NCBI GenBank assembly: GCA_001564205.1
Contig: LKMY01000015.1
Location: forward strand, 1-17,047
Source of the DNA: Nanohaloarchaea archaeon PL-Br10_U2g5
GTDB taxonomy: Archaea; Halobacteriota; Halobacteria; Halobacteriales; Haloferacaceae
Direction: 5' to 3'
Length of the DNA: 17,047 nt
The position numbers and the translations under genes were made by a program. This document shows, in pieces, positions 1 to 7,335 of the stretch. Position 1 is the stretch's first letter; the number at the start of each line of letters is the position of its first letter. The notes under the pieces were generated by a model. That model was not told the origin of the DNA and did not search any database. It saw nothing but the letters and a program-made list of their open reading frames with translations.

Positions 1-485
1 GGGCCGACGCCGCCGGTCGGCATCATCGGAATCTGGCCGAGCGGCCCCTTCATCGCGGCGAGGTGGTCCGGGCCAACCGTCTTCGCGGGGAACACCTTCA
101 CGAAGTCCGCACCGGCCTCGTAGCCGCGGATCGCCTCGGTCGGCGTCATCACGCCGGGGGCGGTGACGGCGCCGTACCGGTTACACGTCTCGATGACGTC
201 CTCGTGGAGGCTCGGCGAGACGACGAACTCGGCGCCGGCCATCAGCGTCGCTCTGGCGGTCTCGCTGTCGAGGACGGTTCCGGTGCCGACGACGACTTCG
301 TCGCCGAAGGAGCCGGTGACCTGCCCGAGCTTCTCCTCGACGTCCGGCGTGTCCGCGGTGATCTCGACGGCGGTGACGCCGCCCTCGCGGAGCGCCTCCG
401 TGATCCCGATGAGCTGGTCGGCCTCGACCCCGCGCAACACCGCAACGACACCGGTGTCAGCGAGCCGTGAGAGCGTCTCGTTCAT
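1..485 (-). CDS. eda: KDPG aldolase / 4-hydroxy-2-oxoglutarate aldolase family protein, C-terminus cut by window edge
   Basis: The visible 161 residues match the bacterial-type Eda family: class I (Schiff-base) aldolases that cleave 2-keto-3-deoxy-6-phosphogluconate to pyruvate and glyceraldehyde 3-phosphate, the last step of an Entner-Doudoroff route in the cytoplasm. Seen: an N-terminal VVAVLRG strand (residues 13-19), the catalytic-region glutamate in AVEIT (E41), VGTGTVL (66-72), the Schiff-base lysine in FVKVFPA (K130), and the phosphate-binding PTGGVGP where the window ends. Family length is about 210 residues, so roughly the last 50 lie outside. The ATG start at 485 is supported by a TATA box centred about 27 nt upstream. 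The gene diverges from EF-2. Whether the true substrate is KDPG, KDG or the galactose analogue cannot be told from sequence; the family call is firm. Confidence 0.9.
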   Translation of the reverse strand, partial: MNETLSRLADTGVVAVLRGVEADQLIGITEALREGGVTAVEITADTPDVEEKLGQVTGSFGDEVVVGTGTVLDSETARATLMAGAEFVVSPSLHEDVIETCNRYGAVTAPGVMTPTEAIRGYEAGADFVKVFPAKTVGPDHLAAMKGPLGQIPMMPTGGVG

Positions 486-505
486 ATTCACTCGTTTCCG
501 AGCGC

Positions 506-517
506 TCACTTAAATCC
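506..517 (-). promoter_or_regulatory. TATA box for the KDPG aldolase gene
   Basis: Read on the minus strand this is GGATTTAAGTGA, a good haloarchaeal TATA element. Its centre lies about 27 nt before the ATG at 485, which predicts a leaderless or nearly leaderless transcript. Confidence 0.6.
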
Positions 518-625
518 GCGTGGAGAGTGTCACGTTGGTTGGTATCGCTACACACCCCAGATCGTGCGAGAGAGAAACACGAAATCGCCGGCGATCGGGG
601 GGTATTCTCCTCGAAACGGTCGCGG

Positions 626-643
626 CGAAACACTACCCTTTTG
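626..643 (+). promoter_or_regulatory. BRE/TATA promoter of EF-2
   Basis: GCGAAAC (a BRE-like purine-rich element) is followed by ACCCTTTTGA. The T-rich core is centred near 640, about 30 nt before the EF-2 ATG at 671, so the mRNA should have almost no leader. The TATA core is not perfect, so the exact box is uncertain. Confidence 0.5.
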
Positions 644-670
644 ACCCTGCTGTCGGTAACAAACGGTATA

Positions 671-2860
671 ATGGGCCGACGCAAAAAGATCGTTCAAGAG
701 TGCGAGCGGCTGATGGACAACCCGGAGAACATCCGGAATATCGCCATCGCCGCCCACGTCGACCACGGAAAGACGACGCTCTCCGACAACCTGCTGGCCG
801 GCGCCGGCATGATCTCTCAGGACACCGCGGGCGAGCAGCTCGCGATGGACACGAAAGAAGACGAACAGGAGCGCGGAATCACCATCGACGCGGCAAACGT
901 CTCGATGACCCACGAGCACGAGGATACCAACCACCTCATCAACCTCATCGACACGCCGGGCCACGTCGACTTCGGTGGCGACGTCACCCGCGCGATGCGC
1001 GCGGTCGACGGCGCCTTAGTGGTCGTCGACGCCGTCGAGGGTGCGATGCCCCAGACCGAGACGGTGCTCCGGCAGGCGCTCCGCGAGGGCGTGAAGCCGG
1101 CACTGTTCATCAACAAGGTCGACCGCCTCATCTCTGAGCTCCAAGAGGGACCACAAGAGATGCAAGAGCGGCTGATGGCCGTCATCGCCGACGTCAACGA
1201 GCTCATCCGCGGAATGGCCGAGAACATGGACGACATCCCCACGGACTGGACCGTCTCCGTCGAAGAGGGGACGGTCGGATTCGGCTCCGCGCTGTACAAG
1301 TGGGGCGTCTCGATGCCGTCGATGCAGCGAACCGGAATGGACTTCGGCGACATCATGGAGCTCGAACAGAACGACAAGCGCGACGAGCTCCACGAGCGGA
1401 CGCCGCTCTCGAACGTCGTGCTCGATATGGTCTGTGAGCACTTCCCCAACCCGGTCGACGCGCAGCCGCGTCGTGTCCCGCGCATCTGGCGCGGCGATCC
1501 GGAGTCCGAGCTGGCCGACACGATGCGGATGGTCGACGAGGACGGCGAGGTCGTTCTCATGGTCACCGACATCTCCATGGACCCGCACGCGGGCGAAATC
1601 GCGACGGGCCGCGTCTTCTCCGGAACCTTAGAGAAGGGCCAGGAGCTGTACGTCTCCGGCACGGCCGGCAAAAACCGCATTCAGAGCGTCGGGCTCTTCA
1701 TGGGGAGCGAACGCGAGGAAGTGGACCGCGTTCCGGCCGGTAACATCGCGTCCGTCACCGGACTGCGCGACGCCATCGCCGGCTCCACGGTCTCCTCGGT
1801 CGAGATGACGCCGTTCGAGTCGATCGAGCACATCTCCGAGCCGGTCATTACGAAGTCCGTCGAGGCCCAGAACATGGACGACCTGCCGAAGCTCATCGAG
1901 ACGCTCCAACAGGTCGCCAAGGAGGACCCGACGATCCAGATCGAGATCAACGAGGACACGGGCGAGCACCTCATCAGCGGGCAGGGAGAGCTCCACCTCG
2001 AAGTGATCACCCAGCGTATCCGCGACAACCAGGGGATTCCGGTCATCACCGGTGAACCGATCGTCGTCTTCCGCGAACAGCCCCAGGAGACCTCTCGCGA
2101 GGTTGAAGGACAGTCGCCGAACCGTCACAACAAGTTCTACCTCACCGTCGAGCCGATGTCGCAGGACATCGTCGACGCAATCCAGCTTGGGGAGGTCTCG
2201 ATGGATATGCCCGAACTGGAGCGCCGCGAGGCGCTACAGGAGGCCGGAATGGACAAGGACACGTCACAGAACGTCGAGGATATTCACCGGACAAACATCC
2301 TCATCGACGACACGAAAGGGATTCAGCACCTCAACGAGACGATGGAGCTCGTTCTGGAAGGGCTTCAGGAGGCGCTCGACGACGGGCCCCTCGCTGCCGA
2401 ACCCGTTCAAGGGTCGCTGTTCCGGCTCCACGACGCGAAGCTCCACGAGGACACCATCCACCGCGGTCCCGCGCAGGTCATCCCCGCAGTCCGCAACGCG
2501 GTCCACCGCGCGCTGATCGACGGTGAAGTCCGCCTGCTCGAGCCGATTCAGGACGTCCGCATCGACGTTCCCTCGGAGCACATGGGCGCCGCATCCGGCG
2601 AGATCCAGGGTCGTCGCGGCCGCGTCGACGACATGTACCAGGAGGGTGACCTCATGGTCGTCGAGGGGATCGCCCCCGTCGAGGAGATGATCGGCTTCTC
2701 CTCCGACATCCGCTCTGCCACCGAAGGTCGGGCGTCGTGGAACACCGAGAACGCGGGCTTCCGCGTCCTCGTTGACAACCTCCAGCGCGAGAAGATCATG
2801 GAAATCCGCGAGCGCAAGGGCATGAAGCTCGAACTGCCGCCGTCGATCGACTACTTCTAA
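671..2860 (+). CDS. fusA: Translation elongation factor 2 (aEF-2)
   Basis: A 729-residue GTPase that drives ribosomal translocation. The G domain shows G1 AHVDHGKT (residues 28-35), RGITI in switch I, G3 DTPGHVDF and G4 NKVD. The family's domain II, III-V layout follows, ending in SIDYF. The histidine in DTIHRGPAQ (H597) is the site that archaea and eukaryotes convert to diphthamide. The frame stays open upstream to 467, but the start at 671 ([10 protein letters not shown]) is chosen because it matches the usual archaeal N-terminus and length and follows the promoter at 626-643. Downstream there is a T-rich stretch and then the ACT/homoserine dehydrogenase unit. No frameshift or insertion is visible. 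Confidence 0.98.
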   Translation: MGRRKKIVQECERLMDNPENIRNIAIAAHVDHGKTTLSDNLLAGAGMISQDTAGEQLAMDTKEDEQERGITIDAANVSMTHEHEDTNHLINLIDTPGHVDFGGDVTRAMRAVDGALVVVDAVEGAMPQTETVLRQALREGVKPALFINKVDRLISELQEGPQEMQERLMAVIADVNELIRGMAENMDDIPTDWTVSVEEGTVGFGSALYKWGVSMPSMQRTGMDFGDIMELEQNDKRDELHERTPLSNVVLDMVCEHFPNPVDAQPRRVPRIWRGDPESELADTMRMVDEDGEVVLMVTDISMDPHAGEIATGRVFSGTLEKGQELYVSGTAGKNRIQSVGLFMGSEREEVDRVPAGNIASVTGLRDAIAGSTVSSVEMTPFESIEHISEPVITKSVEAQNMDDLPKLIETLQQVAKEDPTIQIEINEDTGEHLISGQGELHLEVITQRIRDNQGIPVITGEPIVVFREQPQETSREVEGQSPNRHNKFYLTVEPMSQDIVDAIQLGEVSMDMPELERREALQEAGMDKDTSQNVEDIHRTNILIDDTKGIQHLNETMELVLEGLQEALDDGPLAAEPVQGSLFRLHDAKLHEDTIHRGPAQVIPAVRNAVHRALIDGEVRLLEPIQDVRIDVPSEHMGAASGEIQGRRGRVDDMYQEGDLMVVEGIAPVEEMIGFSSDIRSATEGRASWNTENAGFRVLVDNLQREKIMEIRERKGMKLELPPSIDYF

Positions 2861-2887
2861 TCCGATCGACCGGTTCGCGCTTCGAAT

Positions 2888-2903
2888 CGCCTTTTTATTT
2901 CTC
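2888..2903 (+). terminator. T-rich termination signal after EF-2
   Basis: CGCCTTTTTATTTCTC lies 28-43 nt after the EF-2 stop. Archaeal termination works on U-rich tracts without needing a hairpin, and this is the only such tract between EF-2 and the next promoter. Confidence 0.5.
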
Positions 2904-3013
2904 TCTCAGCTGATCACTCTCCGCTCGACCCGACAGCGACGGCGCTCTGCGCGGTGATCGCGAGCTCGTGCCGTACGTTGACACGGCCGGCTGCGAGGCA
3001 ACGCCTGCCATCG
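2904..3013. other. Intergenic stretch with no gene recognised
   Basis: This 110-nt stretch lies between the EF-2 terminator and the next promoter. Open frames cross it on both strands, but none has a start, length or composition suggesting a gene. A six-base inverted repeat (GATCAC near 2912, GTGATC near 2955) is present and could easily be chance. Confidence 0.4.
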
Positions 3014-3028
3014 CCGAAGGCTTATACC
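3014..3028 (+). promoter_or_regulatory. BRE/TATA promoter of the leader ORF-ACT-hom unit
   Basis: CCGAAGG followed by CTTATACC reads as a BRE plus a strong TATA element, one of the best TATA matches in the window. Its centre (about 3024) is 28 nt before the ATG at 3052 but more than 150 nt before the ACT-gene start at 3177. The transcript would therefore begin at or just before the small ORF, leaving about 125 nt of leader ahead of the ACT gene. Confidence 0.65.
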
Positions 3029-3051
3029 GGATCGCCCGACTTCTTTCGAGT

Positions 3052-3180
3052 ATGCAGACGGGCACGACTCCCGCTCGGCGCATCGTGACGGAGCCAGCAA
3101 GCGGTCGCTCCGCACCGCCGACAGGAACGTGTCAGCGGACCCGCCTCCCGACCGCCACCGACACGGAGGTGGTCGCGTGA
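3052..3180 (+). CDS. Threonine-rich short ORF (42 aa), candidate leader peptide of the ACT-hom operon
   Basis: This peptide begins MQTGTTPARR and ends TATDTEVVA. Ten of its 42 residues are threonine (positions 3, 5, 6, 13, 24, 26, 30, 34, 36, 38), using all four Thr codons. There is no recognised domain, signal peptide or membrane segment. Its ATG falls where a leaderless transcript from the TATA box at 3021-3028 should start. Its TGA (3178-3180) overlaps the GTG start (3177) of the ACT-domain gene as GTGA, and the Shine-Dalgarno GGAGGT for that gene lies in its last codons. The next genes serve the aspartate-family pathway leading to threonine, so a threonine-sensing leader like bacterial thrL is inferred. 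The alternative is an untranslated leader; frames in GC-rich DNA are often Thr-rich by composition, so coding status is not proven. Confidence 0.4.
   Translation: MQTGTTPARRIVTEPASGRSAPPTGTCQRTRLPTATDTEVVA
3165..3170 (+). promoter_or_regulatory. Shine-Dalgarno site GGAGGT fixing the ACT-gene start
   Basis: GGAGGT is a perfect complement to the haloarchaeal 16S rRNA tail and lies 6 nt before GTG 3177. It decides between that start and an in-frame GTG at 3129, which has no such site. Both flanks can pair with it: GCCTCC at 3143-3148 covers all six bases, and ACCGCC at 3151-3156 covers part. Confidence 0.65.
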
Positions 3181-3770
3181 GCGACGCTCGTGACGGTGCG
3201 CCCGAGGGCGAGGAGAACGCCGTGGACACCTCGCCTGACGGCGGCCACGCCGCGGCGGCTCCGTCGACGCACACGGTGCGGCTCGAACTCGTCGACGAGC
3301 CGGGCCAGCTGCTCGCGGCGCTCCACCCGATCGCGGACAACGGGGGGAACCTCCTCTCGATCTATCACGAGCGCGGAAACAAGACCCCGCGCGGCCGGAT
3401 CCCGGTCGAAGTCGACTTCGAGGCGACTCAAGAGCGCTTCGAGGGAATCGTCGAAGCCCTCCGAAGCGAGGGCGTGAACGTGATGCAAGCCGGAACGGAG
3501 CGGTACGCCGAGGAGGTGACGCTGCTGCTGTTCGGTCACCTCATCGACACGGACCTGTCGGACACGCTCTCGCGGATCGAAGCGTGCGCGTCGGCGTCGG
3601 TCGCCGACGTGTCGCTGGCCGCGCCGCAGGGAACCGAGGAGGCGTCGAGCGCGCGGCTTCGATTGGAAGCGCGCGCCGGTGAGACGGAGCAGGCGCTCGC
3701 GGCCGTTCGGGAGCTCGCAGAAGAAAAAGAGCTGCGTCTCGTCGAGCCGCTCACGGGGGTGGACGCATGA
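3177..3770 (+). CDS. Stand-alone ACT-domain protein, probable regulator of homoserine dehydrogenase
   Basis: A 197-residue protein. The first ~30 residues are acidic, low-complexity and probably disordered. An ACT domain follows at about 32-105, beginning HTVRLELVDEPGQLLAAL and containing ADNGGNLLSIYHER, the typical ligand-loop region. The remaining part (about 113-190, starting VTLLLFGHLI) looks like a second, weaker ACT-like unit. ACT domains bind amino acids and transmit feedback control. In many bacteria the homoserine dehydrogenase carries its own C-terminal ACT domain; here the domain is separate, and its stop overlaps the hom start (ATGA at 3767-3770), so the two are translated together. 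The inferred role is allosteric sensing of threonine or another end product; the ligand is not determinable. The GTG start is chosen on the Shine-Dalgarno site. Confidence 0.82.
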   Translation: MSDARDGAPEGEENAVDTSPDGGHAAAAPSTHTVRLELVDEPGQLLAALHPIADNGGNLLSIYHERGNKTPRGRIPVEVDFEATQERFEGIVEALRSEGVNVMQAGTERYAEEVTLLLFGHLIDTDLSDTLSRIEACASASVADVSLAAPQGTEEASSARLRLEARAGETEQALAAVRELAEEKELRLVEPLTGVDA

Positions 3771-4753
3771 GACTCGCAGTCGTCGGCGCCGGCGCCGTGG
3801 GGCGGTCGGTCGTCGACCTCGCGGGCGAGTACGGTCACGAGGTCGTCGCGGTTGCGGACTCCTCGACTGCCATCGTTGCGGACGGAACGAACGGAACCGC
3901 TCACGGTGTCGACGCGGAGGCCGTCGTAACCCGAAAAGCAGAGGCCGGAATCGTCGGCGACGACGACCCCGAGGACGCGCTGGCGGCCGACTACGACGTG
4001 CTCGTCGAAGCGACGCCGACGACGCTCGGCGATGCGGAGCCCGGCTTCTCACACGTCCTCTCGGCGCTGGACCGCGATCGACACGCCGTGTTGGCGAACA
4101 AGGGACCGGTCGCCGAGCGCTTCGGCGACCTCCAAGCGGCTGTCGACGACAGCGACGGCGAGATCCGTTTCGAGGCGACGGTCGGGGGCGCGATCCCCGC
4201 GGTCTCGACGGTCGAGGATATCGAACCGGGTCACGTCACGGCGGTCCGCGGCGTGCTCAACGGGACCGCGAACTTCATTCTCACCCGGATGGCCGCCGAG
4301 GGGCTCGACTACGATCACGTGCTCGCGGAGGCACAGGATCTCGGCGTCGCCGAGGCCGATCCCTCCTTCGACGTCGAGGGGACCGACGCGGCGCTCAAAT
4401 GCGTCATCCTCGCGAACGTGCTCTCATTCGGCGCGGCCGACGACCCTGCGGACGCCCGAGAGTTCACGCTCGACGACGCCGAGGTCGACGGCATCCGTGA
4501 CATCCCCGGCTCCGCGCTCCGGCTCGCAGCCGAGGACGGTCGGACGGTCCGGCTCATCGGTGAGGCGACCGGGGAGACGGTCCGCGTCGCGCCCCGACTC
4601 GTGCCCGAGAACGGAACGCTCGCAGTCTCCGGAACGCAGAATATCGTCCAGATCGAGACGTCTCACGCCGGACGGCTCAACATCTCCGGGCGGGGTGCTG
4701 GCGGTCCGGAGACGGCCAGCGCCGTGCTCGGCGATGTCGGACGGCTGGAGTGA
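3767..4753 (+). CDS. hom: Homoserine dehydrogenase
   Basis: A 328-residue enzyme that reduces aspartate semialdehyde to homoserine with NAD(P)H, the branch point to threonine and methionine. Seen: a Rossmann GAGAVG (residues 7-12); NKGPVA (111-116) with the conserved lysine; the ATVGGAIP segment (137-144); GVLNGTANFIL (162-172); and AEADPSFDVEGTDAALK (195-211), which holds the catalytic Asp/Lys pair D207 and K211 with the family's four-residue spacing. It ends near LGDVGRLE without a C-terminal ACT domain, in line with the preceding separate ACT protein. The ATG overlaps the ACT stop and is preceded by a purine-rich GGGGGTGG at 3754-3761. No clear T-tract follows, so some transcripts may read into EF-1 alpha. 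Confidence 0.95.
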   Translation: MRLAVVGAGAVGRSVVDLAGEYGHEVVAVADSSTAIVADGTNGTAHGVDAEAVVTRKAEAGIVGDDDPEDALAADYDVLVEATPTTLGDAEPGFSHVLSALDRDRHAVLANKGPVAERFGDLQAAVDDSDGEIRFEATVGGAIPAVSTVEDIEPGHVTAVRGVLNGTANFILTRMAAEGLDYDHVLAEAQDLGVAEADPSFDVEGTDAALKCVILANVLSFGAADDPADAREFTLDDAEVDGIRDIPGSALRLAAEDGRTVRLIGEATGETVRVAPRLVPENGTLAVSGTQNIVQIETSHAGRLNISGRGAGGPETASAVLGDVGRLE

Positions 4754-4856
4754 GAGGTCGCTGCTAAATCGTCCGGTCGGCGTCCGTGTGTCGTTCTCCC
4801 GTGAGCCGCGTTGTCGAGAATCGCCCGACGGCGTCGTGATCCGCTGTGGGACGTAT

Positions 4857-4893
4857 CGAAACCGTTTTAGTGGAATCTACCGAAACTTACTCA
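4857..4893 (+). promoter_or_regulatory. Tandem promoter elements of EF-1 alpha
   Basis: Two similar elements occur 24 nt apart: CGAAACCGTTTTAG (4857-4870) and CGAAACTTACTCA (4881-4893), each a CGAAA BRE-like motif plus a TATA-like core. The second is about 30 nt before the ATG at 4921 and would give a nearly leaderless mRNA; the first would give a leader of roughly 25-30 nt. Which one is used cannot be decided from sequence. Confidence 0.5.
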
Positions 4894-4920
4894 CAGAGCG
4901 CCTTAGCGCGTGATTACCCC

Positions 4921-6186
4921 ATGAGTGACAAACCGCACCAGAATCTGGCCATTATCGGCCACGTCGACCACGGCAAGAGTACGCTCGTGGGCCGACTCCT
5001 CTTCGAAACCGGGAGCGTCCCCGAGCACGTAATCGAGCAGCACCGCGAGGAAGCCGAAGAAAAGGGCAAAGGCGGCTTCGAGTTCGCCTACGTGATGGAC
5101 AACCTCGCCGAAGAGCGCGAGCGTGGTGTCACGATCGACATCGCCCACCAAGAGTTCGACACGGACAACTACTACTTCACCATCGTCGACTGTCCGGGCC
5201 ACCGTGACTTCGTGAAAAACATGATCACGGGCGCCTCACAGGCCGACAACGCGGTGCTCGTCGTCGCGGCAGACGACGGCGTCGCGCCTCAGACCCGAGA
5301 GCACGTCTTCTTAGCCCGCACGCTGGGTATCAACGAGCTCATCATCGGCGTCAACAAGATGGACCTGGTCGACTACCAGGAGTCCTCGTACGACGATGTC
5401 GTCGAGGAGGTCAAGAACCTGCTCAACCAGGTCCGCTTCGCGACCGACGACACGACGTTCGTGCCGATCTCGGCGTTCGAAGGCGACAACATCTCCGAGG
5501 AGTCCGACAACACGCCTTGGTACGATGGACCGACCCTGCTGGAGTCGCTCAACGACCTGCCCGAGTCCGAGCCGCCGACGGATGCGCCGCTCCGACTCCC
5601 CATCCAGGACGTGTACACCATCTCCGGTATCGGAACCGTCCCCGTGGGGCGCGTCGAGACCGGGATGCTCAACACGGGCGACAACGTCTCTTTCCAGCCG
5701 TCCGACGTCGGCGGCGAAGTGAAGACGGTTGAGATGCACCACGAGGAGGTGCCCCAGGCCGGCCCCGGTGACAACGTCGGGTTCAATGTCCGTGGCATCG
5801 GCAAGGACGACATCCGTCGCGGCGACGTGTGTGGTCCCGCTGACGACCCGCCGAGCGTCGCCGAGACGTTCAAGGCGCAGATCGTCGTCATGCAGCACCC
5901 CAGCGTCATCACGGCCGGATACACGCCCGTCTTCCACGCGCACACGGCACAGGTCGCCTGTACGATCGAGCAGATCAACCAGAAGATCGACCCGTCGTCG
6001 GGTGAGGTCGCCGAGGAGAACCCGGACTTCATCAAGTCCGGCGACGCCGCGGTCGTCACTATCCGCCCGCAGAAACCGCTCAGCATCGAGCCGTCCGGCG
6101 AGATTCCGGAACTCGGCAGCTTCGCCATCCGCGACATGGGTCAGACCATCGCGGCCGGCAAGGTGCTCGAAGTCAACGAGCGATAA
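4921..6186 (+). CDS. tef1a: Translation elongation factor 1 alpha
   Basis: A 421-residue GTPase that delivers aminoacyl-tRNA to the ribosome. Seen: G1 GHVDHGKS (residues 13-20), [12 protein letters not shown] in switch I, G3 DCPGHRDF, G4 NKMD, then the two beta-barrel domains, including [20 protein letters not shown] sequence at the start of domain 2 (here [16 protein letters not shown]). The C-terminal segment [10 protein letters not shown] is typical of the family. The ATG at 4921 gives the standard archaeal N-terminus; the frame stays open upstream to a GTG at 4846, but that part overlaps the promoter. Codon use is strongly biased to C/G endings, as expected for a highly expressed gene. 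Ribosomal protein S10 follows after 3 nt. Confidence 0.98.
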   Translation: MSDKPHQNLAIIGHVDHGKSTLVGRLLFETGSVPEHVIEQHREEAEEKGKGGFEFAYVMDNLAEERERGVTIDIAHQEFDTDNYYFTIVDCPGHRDFVKNMITGASQADNAVLVVAADDGVAPQTREHVFLARTLGINELIIGVNKMDLVDYQESSYDDVVEEVKNLLNQVRFATDDTTFVPISAFEGDNISEESDNTPWYDGPTLLESLNDLPESEPPTDAPLRLPIQDVYTISGIGTVPVGRVETGMLNTGDNVSFQPSDVGGEVKTVEMHHEEVPQAGPGDNVGFNVRGIGKDDIRRGDVCGPADDPPSVAETFKAQIVVMQHPSVITAGYTPVFHAHTAQVACTIEQINQKIDPSSGEVAEENPDFIKSGDAAVVTIRPQKPLSIEPSGEIPELGSFAIRDMGQTIAAGKVLEVNER

Positions 6187-6189
6187 TCG

Positions 6190-6498
6190 ATGCAGCAGGC
6201 ACGCGTCCGCCTCGCCGGCACGAGCCCCGAGGACCTCGACGACATCTGCGACAACGTCCGCGAGATCGCGGACTCGACGGGGGTCGCCCTGTCAGGCCCG
6301 ATCCCGCTGCCGACGAAGACGCTCGAGATCCCGTCGCGAAAGTCCCCGGACGGTGAGGGGACGGCGACGTGGGAGCACTGGGAGATGCGCGTCCACAAGC
6401 GTCTGATCGACATCGACGCCGACGAGCGCGCGCTCCGCCAGCTCATGCGCGTCCAAGTGCCGAACGACGTTAGCATCGAGATCGTTCTCGAAGACTAA
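6190..6498 (+). CDS. rpsJ: Small ribosomal subunit protein S10 (uS10)
   Basis: A 102-residue protein of the 30S head. It begins [17 protein letters not shown] and contains [20 protein letters not shown], the extended loop that reaches into the subunit, and ends [13 protein letters not shown]. Length and layout match archaeal S10. It starts 3 nt after the EF-1 alpha stop with no Shine-Dalgarno of its own, so it is probably translated by coupling. The EF-1 alpha-S10 pair is the conserved end of the archaeal str cluster. Confidence 0.97.
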   Translation: MQQARVRLAGTSPEDLDDICDNVREIADSTGVALSGPIPLPTKTLEIPSRKSPDGEGTATWEHWEMRVHKRLIDIDADERALRQLMRVQVPNDVSIEIVLED

Positions 6499-6510
6499 GC
6501 GCTAGGGCGT

Positions 6511-6531
6511 CTTTCACGCTCTCTTTGTTTT
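6511..6531 (+). terminator. T-rich termination signal after rpsJ
   Basis: CTTTCACGCTCTCTTTGTTTT begins 12 nt after the S10 stop and ends in T-runs. The gene on the other side (rhomboid) is convergent, so termination is expected here. Confidence 0.5.
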
Positions 6532-6609
6532 ACCGTCCCGTAGCGCCGCTGCCGTCTGTTCCTTGACGATCGGTCGCATCCGAGCCACCTCGACTGCCGA
6601 GCCGTGGGT

Positions 6610-7170
6610 TCATCGGATATCTAACAGACCGACTCGTCCGGCGACGAGCCCACAGAACGCGCCGACGCCGTGGGCGATGAGCGCGACGCCCGGCGCGGCG
6701 GTCATCACGGTGAGACCGACGGCGACGACTCCGAAGAGGAGCAGTTGCACTCGCGGGGAGAGCCGGAGCCGGTCGAACAGTCGGGCGCTTGCGACGTTGC
6801 CGGCGAGCAGATACCCGCCGAGTGCGAACACCGCGCCGCTCAGTCCCAACACCGCGGGAGAGGGACCGACGAGTCCGCCGAGCGTTACCTGTGCGATCCC
6901 GGCGAGCGCACCGGTAGTCACGACGAACGCGTGAAATCGAAGCGTCGTCGTCCGTCGTTCGACGAGGGGTCCGACGAGCAACAGTCCGATGGCGTTCGCT
7001 AGCAGGTGACCGAGGGAACCGTGCGCGTACACGCTGGTGACGACGGTCCACGGTGCGAGCGAGAGCGGCGTCGACAGGGCGAACAACCCCACGAGACCGG
7101 CGAGCTGCAGCACCCCCTGTACGACCCCGAACAGCCCGACGATCGCCAGCGTCTGGAGGGTGGCGCGCAT
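6610..7170 (-). CDS. Rhomboid-family intramembrane serine protease
   Basis: A 186-residue, strongly hydrophobic protein with about six membrane segments. It carries the rhomboid signature: HLLAN (H55, N59; oxyanion-region His and Asn) after a turn, GLSGAVFAL with the nucleophile S111, and the partner histidine H167 in LIAHGVGAFCGL. Enzymes of this family cut other membrane proteins within their transmembrane helices; the substrate here is unknown. It lacks any cytosolic domain or extra C-terminal helix, so it is a minimal rhomboid. The ATG at 7170 is preferred over an upstream start at 7248 because a TTAAG TATA box lies about 28 nt before it and the extension is polar. It is convergent with rpsJ and divergent from argS. 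Confidence 0.85.
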   Translation of the reverse strand: MRATLQTLAIVGLFGVVQGVLQLAGLVGLFALSTPLSLAPWTVVTSVYAHGSLGHLLANAIGLLLVGPLVERRTTTLRFHAFVVTTGALAGIAQVTLGGLVGPSPAVLGLSGAVFALGGYLLAGNVASARLFDRLRLSPRVQLLLFGVVAVGLTVMTAAPGVALIAHGVGAFCGLVAGRVGLLDIR

Positions 7171-7193
7171 CACCCCTCTGTTCGACTCCGACC

Positions 7194-7203
7194 GACTTAA
7201 GCG
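7194..7203 (-). promoter_or_regulatory. TATA box for the rhomboid gene
   Basis: On the minus strand this reads GCGCTTAAGT, centred about 28 nt before the ATG at 7170. It supports the shorter protein start and a leaderless transcript. Confidence 0.6.
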
Positions 7204-7304
7204 CAGTTGCAGTGGGAGGCTCACAGCGGGTTTCGCCATCGCGTCCACGCCCGGCGTCTTCGGTTCGTTACCGCGTCAGTGCTCCCGCGCGACCGCTTCG
7301 GAAG

Positions 7305-7315
7305 GGCCTTTTAGG
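7305..7315 (+). promoter_or_regulatory. TATA box for argS
   Basis: GGCCTTTTAGG is centred near 7310, about 25 nt before the argS ATG at 7336, the spacing expected for a leaderless mRNA. Confidence 0.6.
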
Positions 7316-7335
7316 CCGACCGACGAACGGACGGT

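Noticed and set aside
467..670. In-frame upstream extension of EF-2 (68 codons)
   Set aside because: It covers the promoter region and lacks homology to EF-2; the ATG at 671 gives the family N-terminus.
2912..2960. GATCAC...GTGATC inverted repeat after EF-2
   Set aside because: Six-base arms with a long loop are expected by chance and it fits no gene or promoter.
2968..3051. Longer version of the short threonine-rich ORF (70 codons)
   Set aside because: It would start upstream of the TATA box at 3021-3028, so that promoter could not transcribe it.
3129..3176. Upstream GTG start for the ACT protein
   Set aside because: No Shine-Dalgarno precedes it, while GTG 3177 has a perfect GGAGGT at 6-nt spacing and a GTGA overlap.
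3132..4052. 306-codon Arg-rich frame antisense to ACT/hom
   Set aside because: Extreme arginine content and lack of domains are typical of shadow frames in GC-rich DNA.
3679..4500. 273-codon Arg-rich frame overlapping hom
   Set aside because: Out-of-frame shadow; hom is intact in its own frame with catalytic residues.
7171..7248. 26-residue N-terminal extension of the rhomboid protein
   Set aside because: It spans the TATA box at 7194-7203 and is polar, unlike the membrane start of the protein.
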